Notes: generated from the letters alone by a model not told the origin. A DNA stretch of 64,000 nt from Phycisphaerae bacterium (GCA_029260115.1 JAJDDW010000063.1:22103-86102), one strand, 5' to 3'. Shown: positions 54,980 through 63,957, counted from the first letter of the stretch. Translations and numbers: made by a program.

Positions 54980-55208
54980 TTCCGATAAACAATAACCGGC
55001 ATATTACAGCTTATATCTCGGCTGTCTAGTGCTGATTGAGGATTGCTTGCATACCGCTTAGGATTACCTTTTATCTATGTAAGTGTTTGCATTGACGGTG
55101 GTTATGTGCGTTTTGGTGAATCATGGACTTTGTGGCGCCGAACATGCCCCATAGAATTATAGAAACGTTCAGACGCAGTGAAAACAACCCAATACTAAGG
55201 AGGTGCCT
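54980..55208. promoter_or_regulatory. Divergent regulatory region of activator and QEGLA-ligase operon
   Basis: A 229-bp gap between the activator and the operon, containing the sigma-54 candidate at 55133-55148 and a strong Shine-Dalgarno aaggagg (55197-55203). Enhancer sites for the activator would be expected around 54985-55110, but no clear inverted repeat was found. Confidence 0.45.
55133..55148 (+). promoter_or_regulatory. Candidate sigma-54 (-24/-12) promoter
   Basis: tggcgccgaacatgcc matches the sigma-54 consensus TGGCACG-N4-TTGCA at the invariant GG and GC with correct 10-nt spacing, and at T1, C4, C6, R8 and T13. A start near 55158-55160 would leave about 50 bases of leader before ATG 55209. 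It is oriented toward the amidohydrolase operon and lies opposite a sigma-54 activator gene. Confidence 0.65.
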
Positions 55209-55988
55209 ATGGAACCAACATGGCGGGTTCACGTCGGCGAAGGTCAACTTGTTGCAATGGCCGTACATGATGGTCACGAACTCAGGCCCGATGTGGCGGA
55301 GAACATGGCCCTGTCCGAGGACGAGCGGCTACGTGAGGAGGATCCACACACCGGGGTCTGGGCGGCGGTGGCTCCGACCCGGATTATTTCCCTCTTTTCG
55401 AGATTCGAAGTGGATTTAAACCGTCCGCGAAACAAGGCGGTATACATCACGCCGGGGGATGCATGGGGGCTACGCGTGTGGAAGCACGAGCCACCCGCGG
55501 AACTAATCGCGCAGTCGCTGAAGGAGTATGATGCTTTTTACTCCTCAGTGCGCGGCGTGCTGGAGACGATCGAGCGCATGTTCGGGAAGTTTGTGGTTTT
55601 CGACTTGCACACCTATAACCACCGTCGTGATGGCCGGGATGGACCTGTAGCAAACGAGACGGAGAATCCACAAGTGAACATCGGTACTGGAACGATGGAT
55701 CGGTCGCGTTGGGGTAACATTGTGGACAGATTCATCGGCGATTTGCGAGCCTATGATTTCCCTGGTGGCGCACTGGATGTACGCGAAAACGTCAAGTTTC
55801 GCGGTGGCCAATTCTCGCGATGGGTCCATGAAACTTTTCCGGAGAGCGGTTGCTCGATCGCTATCGAGTTCAAAAAGTTTTTCATGGACGAATGGACCGG
55901 CGATGCAAATCCGGTTCTCGTTCGCGCGATCGGTGACGCGTTACGTTCCACTGTACCTGGTGTGCTAACGGAACTGAATAACGCATGA
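55209..55988 (+). CDS. N-formylglutamate amidohydrolase-like protein
   Basis: A 259-residue Zn-dependent amidohydrolase-like protein of the FGase superfamily (PF05013, COG3931 type). VAMAVHDGHELRPDVAEN holds the first metal His, SRFEVDLNRPRNKAVY the Arg/Asp motif, and VVFDLHTYNHRRDGRDGP the second His cluster. The family hydrolyses N-formylglutamate or similar N-acyl amino acids; here the partner genes suggest another amide substrate. ATG 55209 is chosen for AGGAGG five bases upstream. Its 3' end overlaps the QEGLA gene by 4 bp, so translation is coupled. Confidence 0.8.
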   Translation: MEPTWRVHVGEGQLVAMAVHDGHELRPDVAENMALSEDERLREEDPHTGVWAAVAPTRIISLFSRFEVDLNRPRNKAVYITPGDAWGLRVWKHEPPAELIAQSLKEYDAFYSSVRGVLETIERMFGKFVVFDLHTYNHRRDGRDGPVANETENPQVNIGTGTMDRSRWGNIVDRFIGDLRAYDFPGGALDVRENVKFRGGQFSRWVHETFPESGCSIAIEFKKFFMDEWTGDANPVLVRAIGDALRSTVPGVLTELNNA

Positions 55989-57907
55989 CCCAAGAGATCA
56001 CCACTAAGCAGACCGCAGCCGTTGATCGGTTGATCCGCACGATTTGTGCGCGTCTCGCCGAGAACAAACGGGTCCGCCGAAAGTTGCCAGTCTGGGGTCG
56101 TCTGCACATCGATCGCCAACTGCCGTTTCTATGTGTGTATCGCCGACCGGTTGCAAGTGCTGACACGGGGACCGATCGTCTAGTGACTACCGAGGCCTCA
56201 TACCTGTATGCCTCGGCCAGCAAGGAACAGAAAGCTGCGCTGACGAAGCTTGTTTCCGGAGTAGTGCAAACTCTGGGGAACGAATTCGGCGCCTTCTTGT
56301 TATTGGAGCTATGGTCGGGAGACGTCGGAGAAGCGCCGGACGCAAATGCGCTTCAGTTTGCGTCTCCGCAGTTTCGCGTATTCGCGCCAAAGGACGAGGA
56401 GTTAGACTCTTTCGTTGTGAAGTTTAGAGAATCGCTCTCTCGAATTAAGATCTCCAAACTGGCTGCCAAGGTGGAAGTGGTTCGTTCGTCTCGTTGTTAT
56501 CCGCCCACACTCTCTCCAGTCTTGCCCTCAGCCGTGGCCCGAGAATTGCGATGCATTTCACTTGGCCTGGAAATCCGACCGGTTTACAGACACCCCAAGA
56601 CGAATGACACCTACCCTGTCATCCTTCGCGACATGCGTCGAGAGCTAACACGGGGCCTCCGCAGAACATTTTACGAGTTTTCCCGCATACACACCTCGCA
56701 ACAACCGAAGCACTTCCACACACTTGGTCGTCGCGCCGTTGTGAAGTCGGTATGGGAAGTGGATCGTCAGCTTGCGCAGGTCTCGAACGGTTTTGATTTT
56801 CTTCTCCAGGTCACTCCGGTCAATGCGGGTAAAGCTTGGCACCAGTTTGAGAGGCGCCGATTCGAGAAAGCACCAGTTTTTCGGTATCGACCGTTGCCAG
56901 CCGATCCGATCGTTTTGAAGCGAATGCTGTACGACGTTCCGCTGGAGCGCATCGAAGACCCGACGCTTCTATCGTTGTTTCGCAATAAGCAGGATGAGCT
57001 CGACCGGAAAATTACGATGCTCGTCGACATCAACACGCGCAATTTCGTTCACGGGAGTCTGCAGGTCTACGGTGGTGTGGAGGATGACCTACAGCATCTC
57101 GCGGCAGAACTTCTCGATCAATTGCCGTCACGAAGTCGCAATTCTGTTAAGGGCGGAAATCTGCCCCCAAGTTCATTCGCCGAGCTTGCTGAAAAGGAGA
57201 TTGAGTATCTGCGACAACAGATGCCAGATTGCAAAGCACAAGTTCGTATTCGCGATGATATCGTCAGTACGATGGTTTCGCGTGGATCGTTGCTTATTCG
57301 CGAAAAAACAAAGATCGCAGCCGGAAGAGTGGCTGCACTGTTGCAGCACGAAGTTGGAACGCATTTGCTGACCTACTGGAACGGTCGTGCTCAGCCCCTG
57401 AAATTACTGTCCTCGGGTCTGGCAGGGTACGAAGCGACGCAGGAAGGGCTCGCCGTTTTGGCAGAGTATCTTGTAGGTGGCCTGAATCACCGACGTGTCC
57501 GAACCTTGGCGGCCCGTGTCTTGGCTTGCCGTCTGATGATCGAAGGAGCTTCGTTCGTAGAGACGTTTCGAGTGTTGGACCGCACGTACGAGTTTGATCA
57601 GGCAACTGCCTTTTCCGTGACAATGCGAATTTATCGCGGAGGTGGACTAACTAAAGATGCTATTTATCTTCGTGGACTTATCCAAATCCTTGAATACTTT
57701 AAGAAAGGTGGCGACTACGATCCGCTCTTGTTGGGAAAACTGGCCCTTGAACATGTTCCAGTCCTGAAAGAACTGCAGTGGCGCAAGGTCCTGCAGCCAG
57801 CACCTCTGCGGCCAAAGTATTTGGATGCACCGGAATCGGCGGACCGACTCAAGCTAGTTTGTGCGGGGATGACTGTTCTTCAGCTTTGCAAGGGGGCCAA
57901 ATCATGA
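55985..57907 (+). CDS. DUF1704 / QEGLA-motif metallopeptidase-like protein, operon copy
   Basis: A 640-residue paralogue of the gene at 51343. It keeps the probable zinc site LLQHEVGTHLLTYWNG (residues about 455-460), TQEGLAVLAEYLVGG (about 485) and MRIYRGGGLTKDAIYLRGL. The fold matches the Zn carboxypeptidase relatives that remove C-terminal residues (eukaryotic MATCAP). ATG overlaps the amidohydrolase stop by 4 bp; its own stop overlaps the first ATP-grasp start (ATGA). It may trim a peptide made or modified by the ATP-grasp enzymes. Substrate unknown. The two paralogues share length and motifs throughout. Confidence 0.88.
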   Translation: MTQEITTKQTAAVDRLIRTICARLAENKRVRRKLPVWGRLHIDRQLPFLCVYRRPVASADTGTDRLVTTEASYLYASASKEQKAALTKLVSGVVQTLGNEFGAFLLLELWSGDVGEAPDANALQFASPQFRVFAPKDEELDSFVVKFRESLSRIKISKLAAKVEVVRSSRCYPPTLSPVLPSAVARELRCISLGLEIRPVYRHPKTNDTYPVILRDMRRELTRGLRRTFYEFSRIHTSQQPKHFHTLGRRAVVKSVWEVDRQLAQVSNGFDFLLQVTPVNAGKAWHQFERRRFEKAPVFRYRPLPADPIVLKRMLYDVPLERIEDPTLLSLFRNKQDELDRKITMLVDINTRNFVHGSLQVYGGVEDDLQHLAAELLDQLPSRSRNSVKGGNLPPSSFAELAEKEIEYLRQQMPDCKAQVRIRDDIVSTMVSRGSLLIREKTKIAAGRVAALLQHEVGTHLLTYWNGRAQPLKLLSSGLAGYEATQEGLAVLAEYLVGGLNHRRVRTLAARVLACRLMIEGASFVETFRVLDRTYEFDQATAFSVTMRIYRGGGLTKDAIYLRGLIQILEYFKKGGDYDPLLLGKLALEHVPVLKELQWRKVLQPAPLRPKYLDAPESADRLKLVCAGMTVLQLCKGAKS

Positions 57908-58938
57908 AAATTGGAATCGTGGTCAATGTGATGGATAGTGAGGTGGCCGGACAGACGACATATCGCCTAGCCGCAGATGCAGCCAACGCTGGACATGAAA
58001 CGTGGCTAATGAGCGCCGGCACTCTTTCCTACGAGCCTGATGATCGGATTCGCGCTTATGCTCGGAGGGTGCCAGCGTGTGGTTCTCGCCCTTCTTCAAA
58101 GCTTTCAGACGCACTGAAAAGCGACAAGGCGGAAAACATATGGATCACAGTCGACGATTTAGACGTTCTGTTGCTTCGAAGCAATCCTTCTGTTCAACAT
58201 GGCTGGGCGCAAACAGGGGCCATGAATTTCGGGCGCATTGCCATGAGGCACGGCGTCATCGTTCTCAATGATCCAAATGGCTTGGCTAAAGCGATGAACA
58301 AGCTCTACTTGCAGACTTTTCCGGAGCAGGTGTGGCCACGGACGCTTATCACGCGGAGCGAGAGTCGAATCGCGGACTTTGCCAAGCGTGAGGGCACCAT
58401 TGTCATCAAACCTCTTCAAGGCTCGGGTGGCAAGAATGTCTTCATCGTCCATTCCAAAGATTCTGCCAATATGGACCAAATGGTTGGGGCAGTTAGGCAG
58501 GACGGCTACGTCGTCGCGCAGGAGTATTTGCCTGCTGCCGCTGAAGGCGACACGCGGTTATTTCTGATGAACGGAGTACCGCTTCAGCACAAGGGCAAAT
58601 ACGCCGCGTTCAGGCGTATCCGTACCGGCGATGACATGCGCAGCAACATTCACGCTGGCGGAAAACTTCGTAGAGCTAACGTGGATGACACTATGCTCAG
58701 GTTGGCCGAAATGGTTCGTCCAAAACTAGTGCAGGACGGGATGTTTTTGGTCGGTCTCGATATCGTGGGCGACAAGATCATGGAGATCAACATATTTAGC
58801 CCAGGCGGATTGGGCAGCGCACAGAAATTCGAGAAAGTGAATTTTTCTGAGGCGGTGCTCGTCGCGCTCGAACGCAAGGTTGATTACATGAAATACTACC
58901 GCCGGAACTTTAGTAACGTGGAATTGGCGACGCTATAG
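57904..58938 (+). CDS. GshB-like ATP-grasp ligase, copy 1
   Basis: A 344-residue ATP-grasp enzyme related to prokaryotic glutathione synthetase. The small N-terminal domain (MKIGIVVNVMDSEVAGQTTY) is followed by LNDPNGLAKAMNKLY, the lid KPLQGSGGKNVFIV, QEYLPAAAEGDTRLFLMNG, the MRSNIHAGG glycine loop and VGLDIVGDKIMEINIFSPGG with metal-binding acidic residues. It should form a peptide-like amide bond with ATP. The C-terminus YMKYYRRNFSNVELATL is nearly identical in the two paralogues that follow. ATG at 57904 overlaps the QEGLA stop. Confidence 0.85.
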   Translation: MKIGIVVNVMDSEVAGQTTYRLAADAANAGHETWLMSAGTLSYEPDDRIRAYARRVPACGSRPSSKLSDALKSDKAENIWITVDDLDVLLLRSNPSVQHGWAQTGAMNFGRIAMRHGVIVLNDPNGLAKAMNKLYLQTFPEQVWPRTLITRSESRIADFAKREGTIVIKPLQGSGGKNVFIVHSKDSANMDQMVGAVRQDGYVVAQEYLPAAAEGDTRLFLMNGVPLQHKGKYAAFRRIRTGDDMRSNIHAGGKLRRANVDDTMLRLAEMVRPKLVQDGMFLVGLDIVGDKIMEINIFSPGGLGSAQKFEKVNFSEAVLVALERKVDYMKYYRRNFSNVELATL

Positions 58939-58960
58939 CATCGCTCAGGAGAATAGTATA

Positions 58961-60007
58961 ATGAAGATAGGTTTCATAGTTAACGACATCAAAACAGAAG
59001 AGACTGGTTATACCACCAGTCGACTTGCCGTCACAGCGATCAATCTCGGGCATGAAGTGTGGTCGATGGGCGTCGGTGATCTTGCCTACGACGCCGACGA
59101 AAAGATTCGCGCCCGGGCCCTTGGAGTTTCAAAGAAGAAGTATGCGAATTCGGAAGCATACTTGCGCGAGCTGCAGAGCTCGAAGGCGGTCCAGACGCGG
59201 ATAACAGTGGACGATTTGGATGTCGTGCTATTGCGGAATGACCCCTCGACGGACGCGAATACGCGCCCTTGGGCGACGTCTGCCGCAATCCAGTTCGGTC
59301 GAATCGCTATGCGTCATGGTGTTATTGTCCTAAACGACCCTAATGGTCTCGCGCGGGCTGCGTCCAAAATGTATTTTCAGACCTTTCCGGAGGAAGTGCG
59401 ACCCAAAACGATCATCACCCGCGATCGTGACGAGATAAAAGCATTTGCCAAAGAACAGAATGACACTATTGTCCTTAAGCCGCTTCAGGGATCTGGTGGC
59501 GAGAGTGTGTTCTTGGTACGAAAAGATGATGTCCCAAATCTCAACCAGATGATTGATGCCGTGAGCCGTAGCGGCTATGTGATCGCGCAGGAATATCTTC
59601 CGGCCGCAGCGGAAGGAGACATGCGGTTGTTCCTGATGAACGGGCAGCCGCTTCGCCACAAAGGCAAGTACGCCGCTTTTCGAAGAGTGCGCACGGGCGG
59701 TGACATGCGTTCGAATATTCATGCTGGAGGCAAACTTCAGAAAGCTGAAGTTGATGGCACGGCGTTGAGGATCGCAGAGATCGTTCGGCCGAGAATCGTG
59801 CAAGACGGTATGTTTCTAGTCGGGCTGGATATCGTTGGCGACAAGCTCATGGAGATCAACGTCTTCAGTCCCGGAGGCCTCGGCAGTGCCCAGAAATTCG
59901 AAGGCGTGAATTTCAACCAGGCAGTGATTCACGCATTGGAGCGGAAAGTTCAGTATATGGAATTCTACCGTCGCAATTTCGACAACGTGGAAATGTCCAC
60001 ACTGTGA
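58961..60007 (+). CDS. GshB-like ATP-grasp ligase, copy 2
   Basis: A 348-residue paralogue of the previous gene. It starts MKIGFIVNDIKTEETGYTTS and has LNDPNGLARAASKMYFQTFP, KPLQGSGGESVFLV, QEYLPAAAEGDMRLFLMNGQ, the MRSNIHAGGKLQ loop and VGLDIVGDKLMEINVFSPGG. It ends YMEFYRRNFDNVEMSTL. AGGAGA lies before the ATG, 22 bp after copy 1. Retention of all catalytic-region motifs suggests it is active, perhaps adding a different residue. Confidence 0.85.
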   Translation: MKIGFIVNDIKTEETGYTTSRLAVTAINLGHEVWSMGVGDLAYDADEKIRARALGVSKKKYANSEAYLRELQSSKAVQTRITVDDLDVVLLRNDPSTDANTRPWATSAAIQFGRIAMRHGVIVLNDPNGLARAASKMYFQTFPEEVRPKTIITRDRDEIKAFAKEQNDTIVLKPLQGSGGESVFLVRKDDVPNLNQMIDAVSRSGYVIAQEYLPAAAEGDMRLFLMNGQPLRHKGKYAAFRRVRTGGDMRSNIHAGGKLQKAEVDGTALRIAEIVRPRIVQDGMFLVGLDIVGDKLMEINVFSPGGLGSAQKFEGVNFNQAVIHALERKVQYMEFYRRNFDNVEMSTL

Positions 60008-60097
60008 TGGCAATTTTTAACGCTGCGAAATGTTGTTTCCGATTTGAAGAAACAGCGAGGATGATGGACCCGTGGTTACGCAAGGAATGGAGACAAC

Positions 60098-61144
60098 ATG
60101 AGAATTGCATTTTTCGTAAACGATGTGATGACAGAGCAGCACGTTTTTACCACAACGCGCATGGCGATGGCCGCGGCAAACCGAGGCCATGAGAGCTGGC
60201 TAGTGGGCGCGGGAGATTTCGCCATGGATCCGGATGAAGTCATTCGCGCAAGGGCGCGGGCAGCGCCGAAAGCATCTTACAAGAATACCAAGACCTATCT
60301 CGCCGAGCTCCAAGGAGCGAAAGGTCGTTCAGAGCGAATCTCCGTCGACGATCTTGACGTGCTCATGCTGCGCAATGACCCGGCGGAAGATAAGGGGCAT
60401 AGGAATTGGGCGCAGACAGCGGGCATCGTGTTCGGACGGGTCGCGGTAAAGCGCGGCGTAATTGTTCTAAACGATCCCAGCGCGCTCGCGATGGCCATGA
60501 ACAAGATGTATTTCCAACTGTTTCCCGAAGAAGTTAGACCCAAGACGTTAATCACACGAGATCGCGACGAGATCAGACAGTTTGCGGCGGAGCTTGGCCA
60601 CGACATCGTCATCAAGCCCCTACAAGGCTCCGGAGGGCAGGGCGTTTTCCGTGTTCGACACAATGACCTTGCCAACGTCAACCAGATGATCGAGTCGATC
60701 ACGCGTGACGGCTACATTGTTGCACAAGAATACCTCAAGGACGCGGAGGAGGGCGACACGCGTCTTTTCATGATGAACGGCCAGCCCTTGAAATACAAAG
60801 GTAAATATGCCGCCTTTCGCCGATTGCGCAAGGGCGATGACATGCGGAGCAACATACACGCTGGGGGAGAAAAAGGGCCAGCCATCATCGATGAGCGAGC
60901 ATTGAACATCGCCGAAATAGTGCGCCCAAAGTTGGTTGAGGACGGCATGTTCTTAGTGGGACTCGATATCGTCGGCGACAAGCTCATGGAGATTAATGTC
61001 TTTACACCGGGCGGGTTGGGCAGCGCCCGACAATTCGAAAAGGTCAACTTCGCTTACGCCGTCCTCGATGCTTTAGAACGCAAGGTGGATTACATGAAAT
61101 ACTATCGACGAAATTTCAATAACGTGGACATGGCCACGCTGTAA
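60098..61144 (+). CDS. GshB-like ATP-grasp ligase, copy 3
   Basis: A 348-residue paralogue. It starts MRIAFFVNDVMTEQHVFTTT and has LNDPSALAMAMNKMYFQLFP, KPLQGSGGQGVFRVRHN, QEYLKDAEEGDTRLFMMNGQ, MRSNIHAGGEKG and VGLDIVGDKLMEINVFTPGG, ending YMKYYRRNFNNVDMATL. It lies 90 bp after copy 2. The gap holds its Shine-Dalgarno (aaggaatggag), possibly its own weak promoter. Confidence 0.85.
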   Translation: MRIAFFVNDVMTEQHVFTTTRMAMAAANRGHESWLVGAGDFAMDPDEVIRARARAAPKASYKNTKTYLAELQGAKGRSERISVDDLDVLMLRNDPAEDKGHRNWAQTAGIVFGRVAVKRGVIVLNDPSALAMAMNKMYFQLFPEEVRPKTLITRDRDEIRQFAAELGHDIVIKPLQGSGGQGVFRVRHNDLANVNQMIESITRDGYIVAQEYLKDAEEGDTRLFMMNGQPLKYKGKYAAFRRLRKGDDMRSNIHAGGEKGPAIIDERALNIAEIVRPKLVEDGMFLVGLDIVGDKLMEINVFTPGGLGSARQFEKVNFAYAVLDALERKVDYMKYYRRNFNNVDMATL

Positions 61145-61172
61145 GCGATTAGAACAGTAAGAGAGATCGAGC

Positions 61173-62099
61173 ATGGAATCGCGCCCGGAACAGCAAGAGT
61201 TGAATCGCACCGACGCGGCATTGGCACTTATGATCGGCCAGGTAGCTCGTTCTGCAAACGCGGATGCGGTCATCTGTGGAACGGAGACCGGCGCGTTGTT
61301 TCGCAAATTGGTAGAGCATACCGAGGGTTTGCGCATGATTGCCGCAACCCCCAACATCGATACCTACGAAACTTTGGTTGGTTATGGGTTCGAAGCGGTA
61401 CGGCTGTCGCTGCGTGTTGCGAACAAGTACGGGCAGGCGCGGCATGGTGTATCCACCGCCTTGAACGCGGGCGCCATATCCGTGGGGGATCTAGTTGTCT
61501 GCGCGATTGGCCACGATCTCTGTCACGGAGTTGGCGACCTCGTTTTGGTTACCGACGTGGAAGCGAACGTCTCAAACGTCGCTCTTTCTGAGATGATTAA
61601 ACTGACAGACGGCATTCGACCAAGCGTGCTGGAATCCGCATTGCGGCTAGCCTGCAAGATTGGCGACGTCGCGCAAAGAGGAAAGCGCGTTGGTGCCTTG
61701 TTTGTACTTGGTGATTCAGAGAACGTGCTTGAACGGTCGCGGCAGTTGGTTCTGAACCCATTCCAGGGGCACGGTGACCAAGAACGAATGCTGACTGATC
61801 CTCGGATCGACGAAATGTTGATCGAGCTTTCAAAACTCGATGGCGCTTTCATCGTGCGTGGAGACGGTCTTATTCGAACGGCAGCGGCGTTCCTAGCGAC
61901 GTCGGAGGTTGACGTGACGGTTCCTGTCGGTCTGGGCGCGAGGCATGTCGCGGCTGCCGCAGTCACGGCACAGACAGAAGCGACCGCCGTCGTCGTCTCG
62001 GCAACAGACGGTTTCGTCAGGGCGTTTTCCGGCGGAGAGTTGGTCTTACAGATGGACCCGGCTGTCCCACTTGGCCCCTTCTGGCAGCCTCCCGCTTAA
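61173..62099 (+). CDS. DacZ-like diadenylate cyclase (pyruvate-kinase-like N-terminus + DAC domain)
   Basis: A 308-residue protein. Residues about 15-155 resemble the pyruvate kinase C-terminal fold (DAVICGTETGALFRKLVEH, AISVGDLVVCAIGH, GVGDLVLVTDVEAN). Residues about 190-300 carry a DAC (DisA_N) domain: KLDGAFIVRGDGLIRTAAAF contains the DGA motif, and VGLGARHVAAAAVTAQTEAT matches the GxRHxAA motif, though the canonical RHR reads RHV. TAVVVSATDGFVRAFSGGEL follows. This architecture is that of archaeal DacZ c-di-AMP synthases and is unusual in bacteria. Likely product: c-di-AMP, unless the altered RHR reduces activity. Adjacent to the three ligases on the same strand. Confidence 0.8.
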   Translation: MESRPEQQELNRTDAALALMIGQVARSANADAVICGTETGALFRKLVEHTEGLRMIAATPNIDTYETLVGYGFEAVRLSLRVANKYGQARHGVSTALNAGAISVGDLVVCAIGHDLCHGVGDLVLVTDVEANVSNVALSEMIKLTDGIRPSVLESALRLACKIGDVAQRGKRVGALFVLGDSENVLERSRQLVLNPFQGHGDQERMLTDPRIDEMLIELSKLDGAFIVRGDGLIRTAAAFLATSEVDVTVPVGLGARHVAAAAVTAQTEATAVVVSATDGFVRAFSGGELVLQMDPAVPLGPFWQPPA

Positions 62100-62255
62100 G
62101 CGCTGTACGTTAACCCCACCGCATGTATCCATTAGCGGAATAATTGACCAAGCCTCCAGCGTTTGGGGCTGTGTTGTGGTGATTGGGGTTGTGCGAAGAC
62201 GTGATCGGGCGAATGGTCAATGACTATGCTTAGAGATTTACGAGGAGATTCACAA

Positions 62256-63632
62256 ATGCCCGAAAATGAAGAGACACATCCATGGATTGAGCTTGAGAAA
62301 CTCGTCGAGGAATCTGACGCCGAAAGCATGGATGCGTTTCTAGATGCATTGCCACCGGGGGAACCCGCACGGGCGGTTGCACATCTTCACTTGCAGGACC
62401 AGATACGCTTGTTTTCTACACTCGATCCGGAAGATGCTGCAGACCTCGTTGAGCAGATGCCAGATGCCCAGGCTGCAGAACTGTTCGAACACCTGGAACC
62501 ATTAGCCGCAGCGGCCATCATCGACAGGATGCCAAGTGATGAGCAGGCAGACCTAATTGGCGATCTCCCTAACGAGGAAGCCGGCGCCATCCTCGACGCC
62601 ATGAATCCCATTGAGGCTCGTGATGCGCGCTTTCTCAGCCGTTACCCGGATGACGTCGCGGGCGGCTTGATGATCACCGAATTCCTCGCCTATCCGGAAA
62701 AGTTCACGGTGGCGGAAGTCGTAGATGATCTGCGTACACATGCTGATGATTACCGAAAATACAACGTTCAGTATGCATATGTGACAACAGGAGATTCCCG
62801 GCTCGTTGGCGTCCTTCAACTCCGAGACCTTTTGCTTGCCAGGAGAGGACAGGCTATCAAAGAACTGATGCGTGGCGACCCCCGCACAGTGGCCGACCAT
62901 GCCAATTTAGACGAACTGAACGACTTCTTCGACCGACACCCATTTTATGGGGTCCCGGTCATCGACGAACAACACGCGATCGTCGGCGTCGTACGGCGCG
63001 TAGCCGTGGAAGAGGCGCTCGCCGACCGTAGTGATTCCAACTACCTCAAGTCGCAAGGCATCGTTGGCGGAGAAGAACTTCGCTCCATGCCGCTGCTGTT
63101 ACGCGCTCGACGTCGCTTGTCATGGCTAAGCGTAAACATACTGCTGAATGTCCTCGCCGCCAGTGTGATCGCGTTTTATCAGGATACACTGGCTGCGGTG
63201 ATTGCCCTTGCGGTGTTTCTTCCGATCATTTCCGATATGAGCGGCTGCTCCGGAAATCAGGCAGCGGCTGTAAGCATGCGGGAACTAGCGTTGGGGCTCG
63301 TGCGACCTGCGGAAATACTATACGTACTCGGCAAGGAAGTGCTGCTCGGGATGATCAACGGTGTCGCATTGGGGCTTCTGATTGCGGTGGTCGCCTGGAT
63401 GTGGAAAGGCAACCCATATTTGGGTCTCGTCGTCGGCGGAGCGCTCGCACTGAACACCACGATTGCCGTGAGCATCGGCGGGTGCGTTCCACTATTACTC
63501 ACACGCATGGGCAAGGATCCGGCACTCGCATCCGGCCCGATCCTGACCACGGTCACGGACATGTGTGGTTTCTTTATTACGCTTAGCTTTGCATCGGCGC
63601 TTCTTCCACACTTGCAGGGCGCTTTGAAGTGA
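62256..63632 (+). CDS. mgtE: Magnesium transporter MgtE
   Basis: A 458-residue MgtE. The N-terminal helical (N) domain has HLHLQDQIRLFSTLDPEDAA and DRMPSDEQADLIGDLPNEE; a pair of CBS domains follows (GLMITEFLAYPEKFTVAEVV, FYGVPVIDEQHAIVGVVRRV); then five transmembrane helices (NILLNVLAASVIAFYQDTLA, FLPIISDMSGCSGNQAAAVS, MINGVALGLLIAVVAWMWKG, LALNTTIAVSIGGCVPLLLT). The Asn-Gln-rich loop CSGNQAAAVSMRE is typical. It imports Mg2+ and closes when CBS domains sense cytosolic Mg2+. ATG 62256 is preceded by GAGGAG; a start at 62220 is less likely. A 156-bp gap separates it from the cyclase. Confidence 0.95.
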   Translation: MPENEETHPWIELEKLVEESDAESMDAFLDALPPGEPARAVAHLHLQDQIRLFSTLDPEDAADLVEQMPDAQAAELFEHLEPLAAAAIIDRMPSDEQADLIGDLPNEEAGAILDAMNPIEARDARFLSRYPDDVAGGLMITEFLAYPEKFTVAEVVDDLRTHADDYRKYNVQYAYVTTGDSRLVGVLQLRDLLLARRGQAIKELMRGDPRTVADHANLDELNDFFDRHPFYGVPVIDEQHAIVGVVRRVAVEEALADRSDSNYLKSQGIVGGEELRSMPLLLRARRRLSWLSVNILLNVLAASVIAFYQDTLAAVIALAVFLPIISDMSGCSGNQAAAVSMRELALGLVRPAEILYVLGKEVLLGMINGVALGLLIAVVAWMWKGNPYLGLVVGGALALNTTIAVSIGGCVPLLLTRMGKDPALASGPILTTVTDMCGFFITLSFASALLPHLQGALK

Positions 63633-63957
63633 AAGACCTGTCCTTCCCATTGATGTCATCCGGATAATAAGCAGTCTGGATCCATCTGGCTGGGACTGTC
63701 ATTGGGCTTATAGACATGTGAAGTGAAAAATATCGTACTTTCTGCTAAGTCAATTTCATTCGACTTTCAGATTTCGTGCAATTAACCCCCATGGTGAGGA
63801 AAGCCTTGAGCCACAGTGTCCAGAAACTCAAATGCTTGAACGAGACCCTACGTTCCTCGCCGACCTAATGTCATGAAGAGGCTGTCCCCGGTACGCTTTC
63901 GCGTACGTGTATGACGGCGTTGTTTCGCGCCAACGTTTACTTTTTCGGAGGACAGCC
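63633..63957. other. Intergenic region and probable left end of an IS110-type element
   Basis: About 325 bp with no gene. Near its end the hairpin gtacgc-tttc-gcgtac (63891-63906) and a Shine-Dalgarno ggagga precede the transposase. In IS110-group elements this leader encodes the structured bridge RNA, so it may hold that RNA; the exact end of the element is not determinable. Confidence 0.45.
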
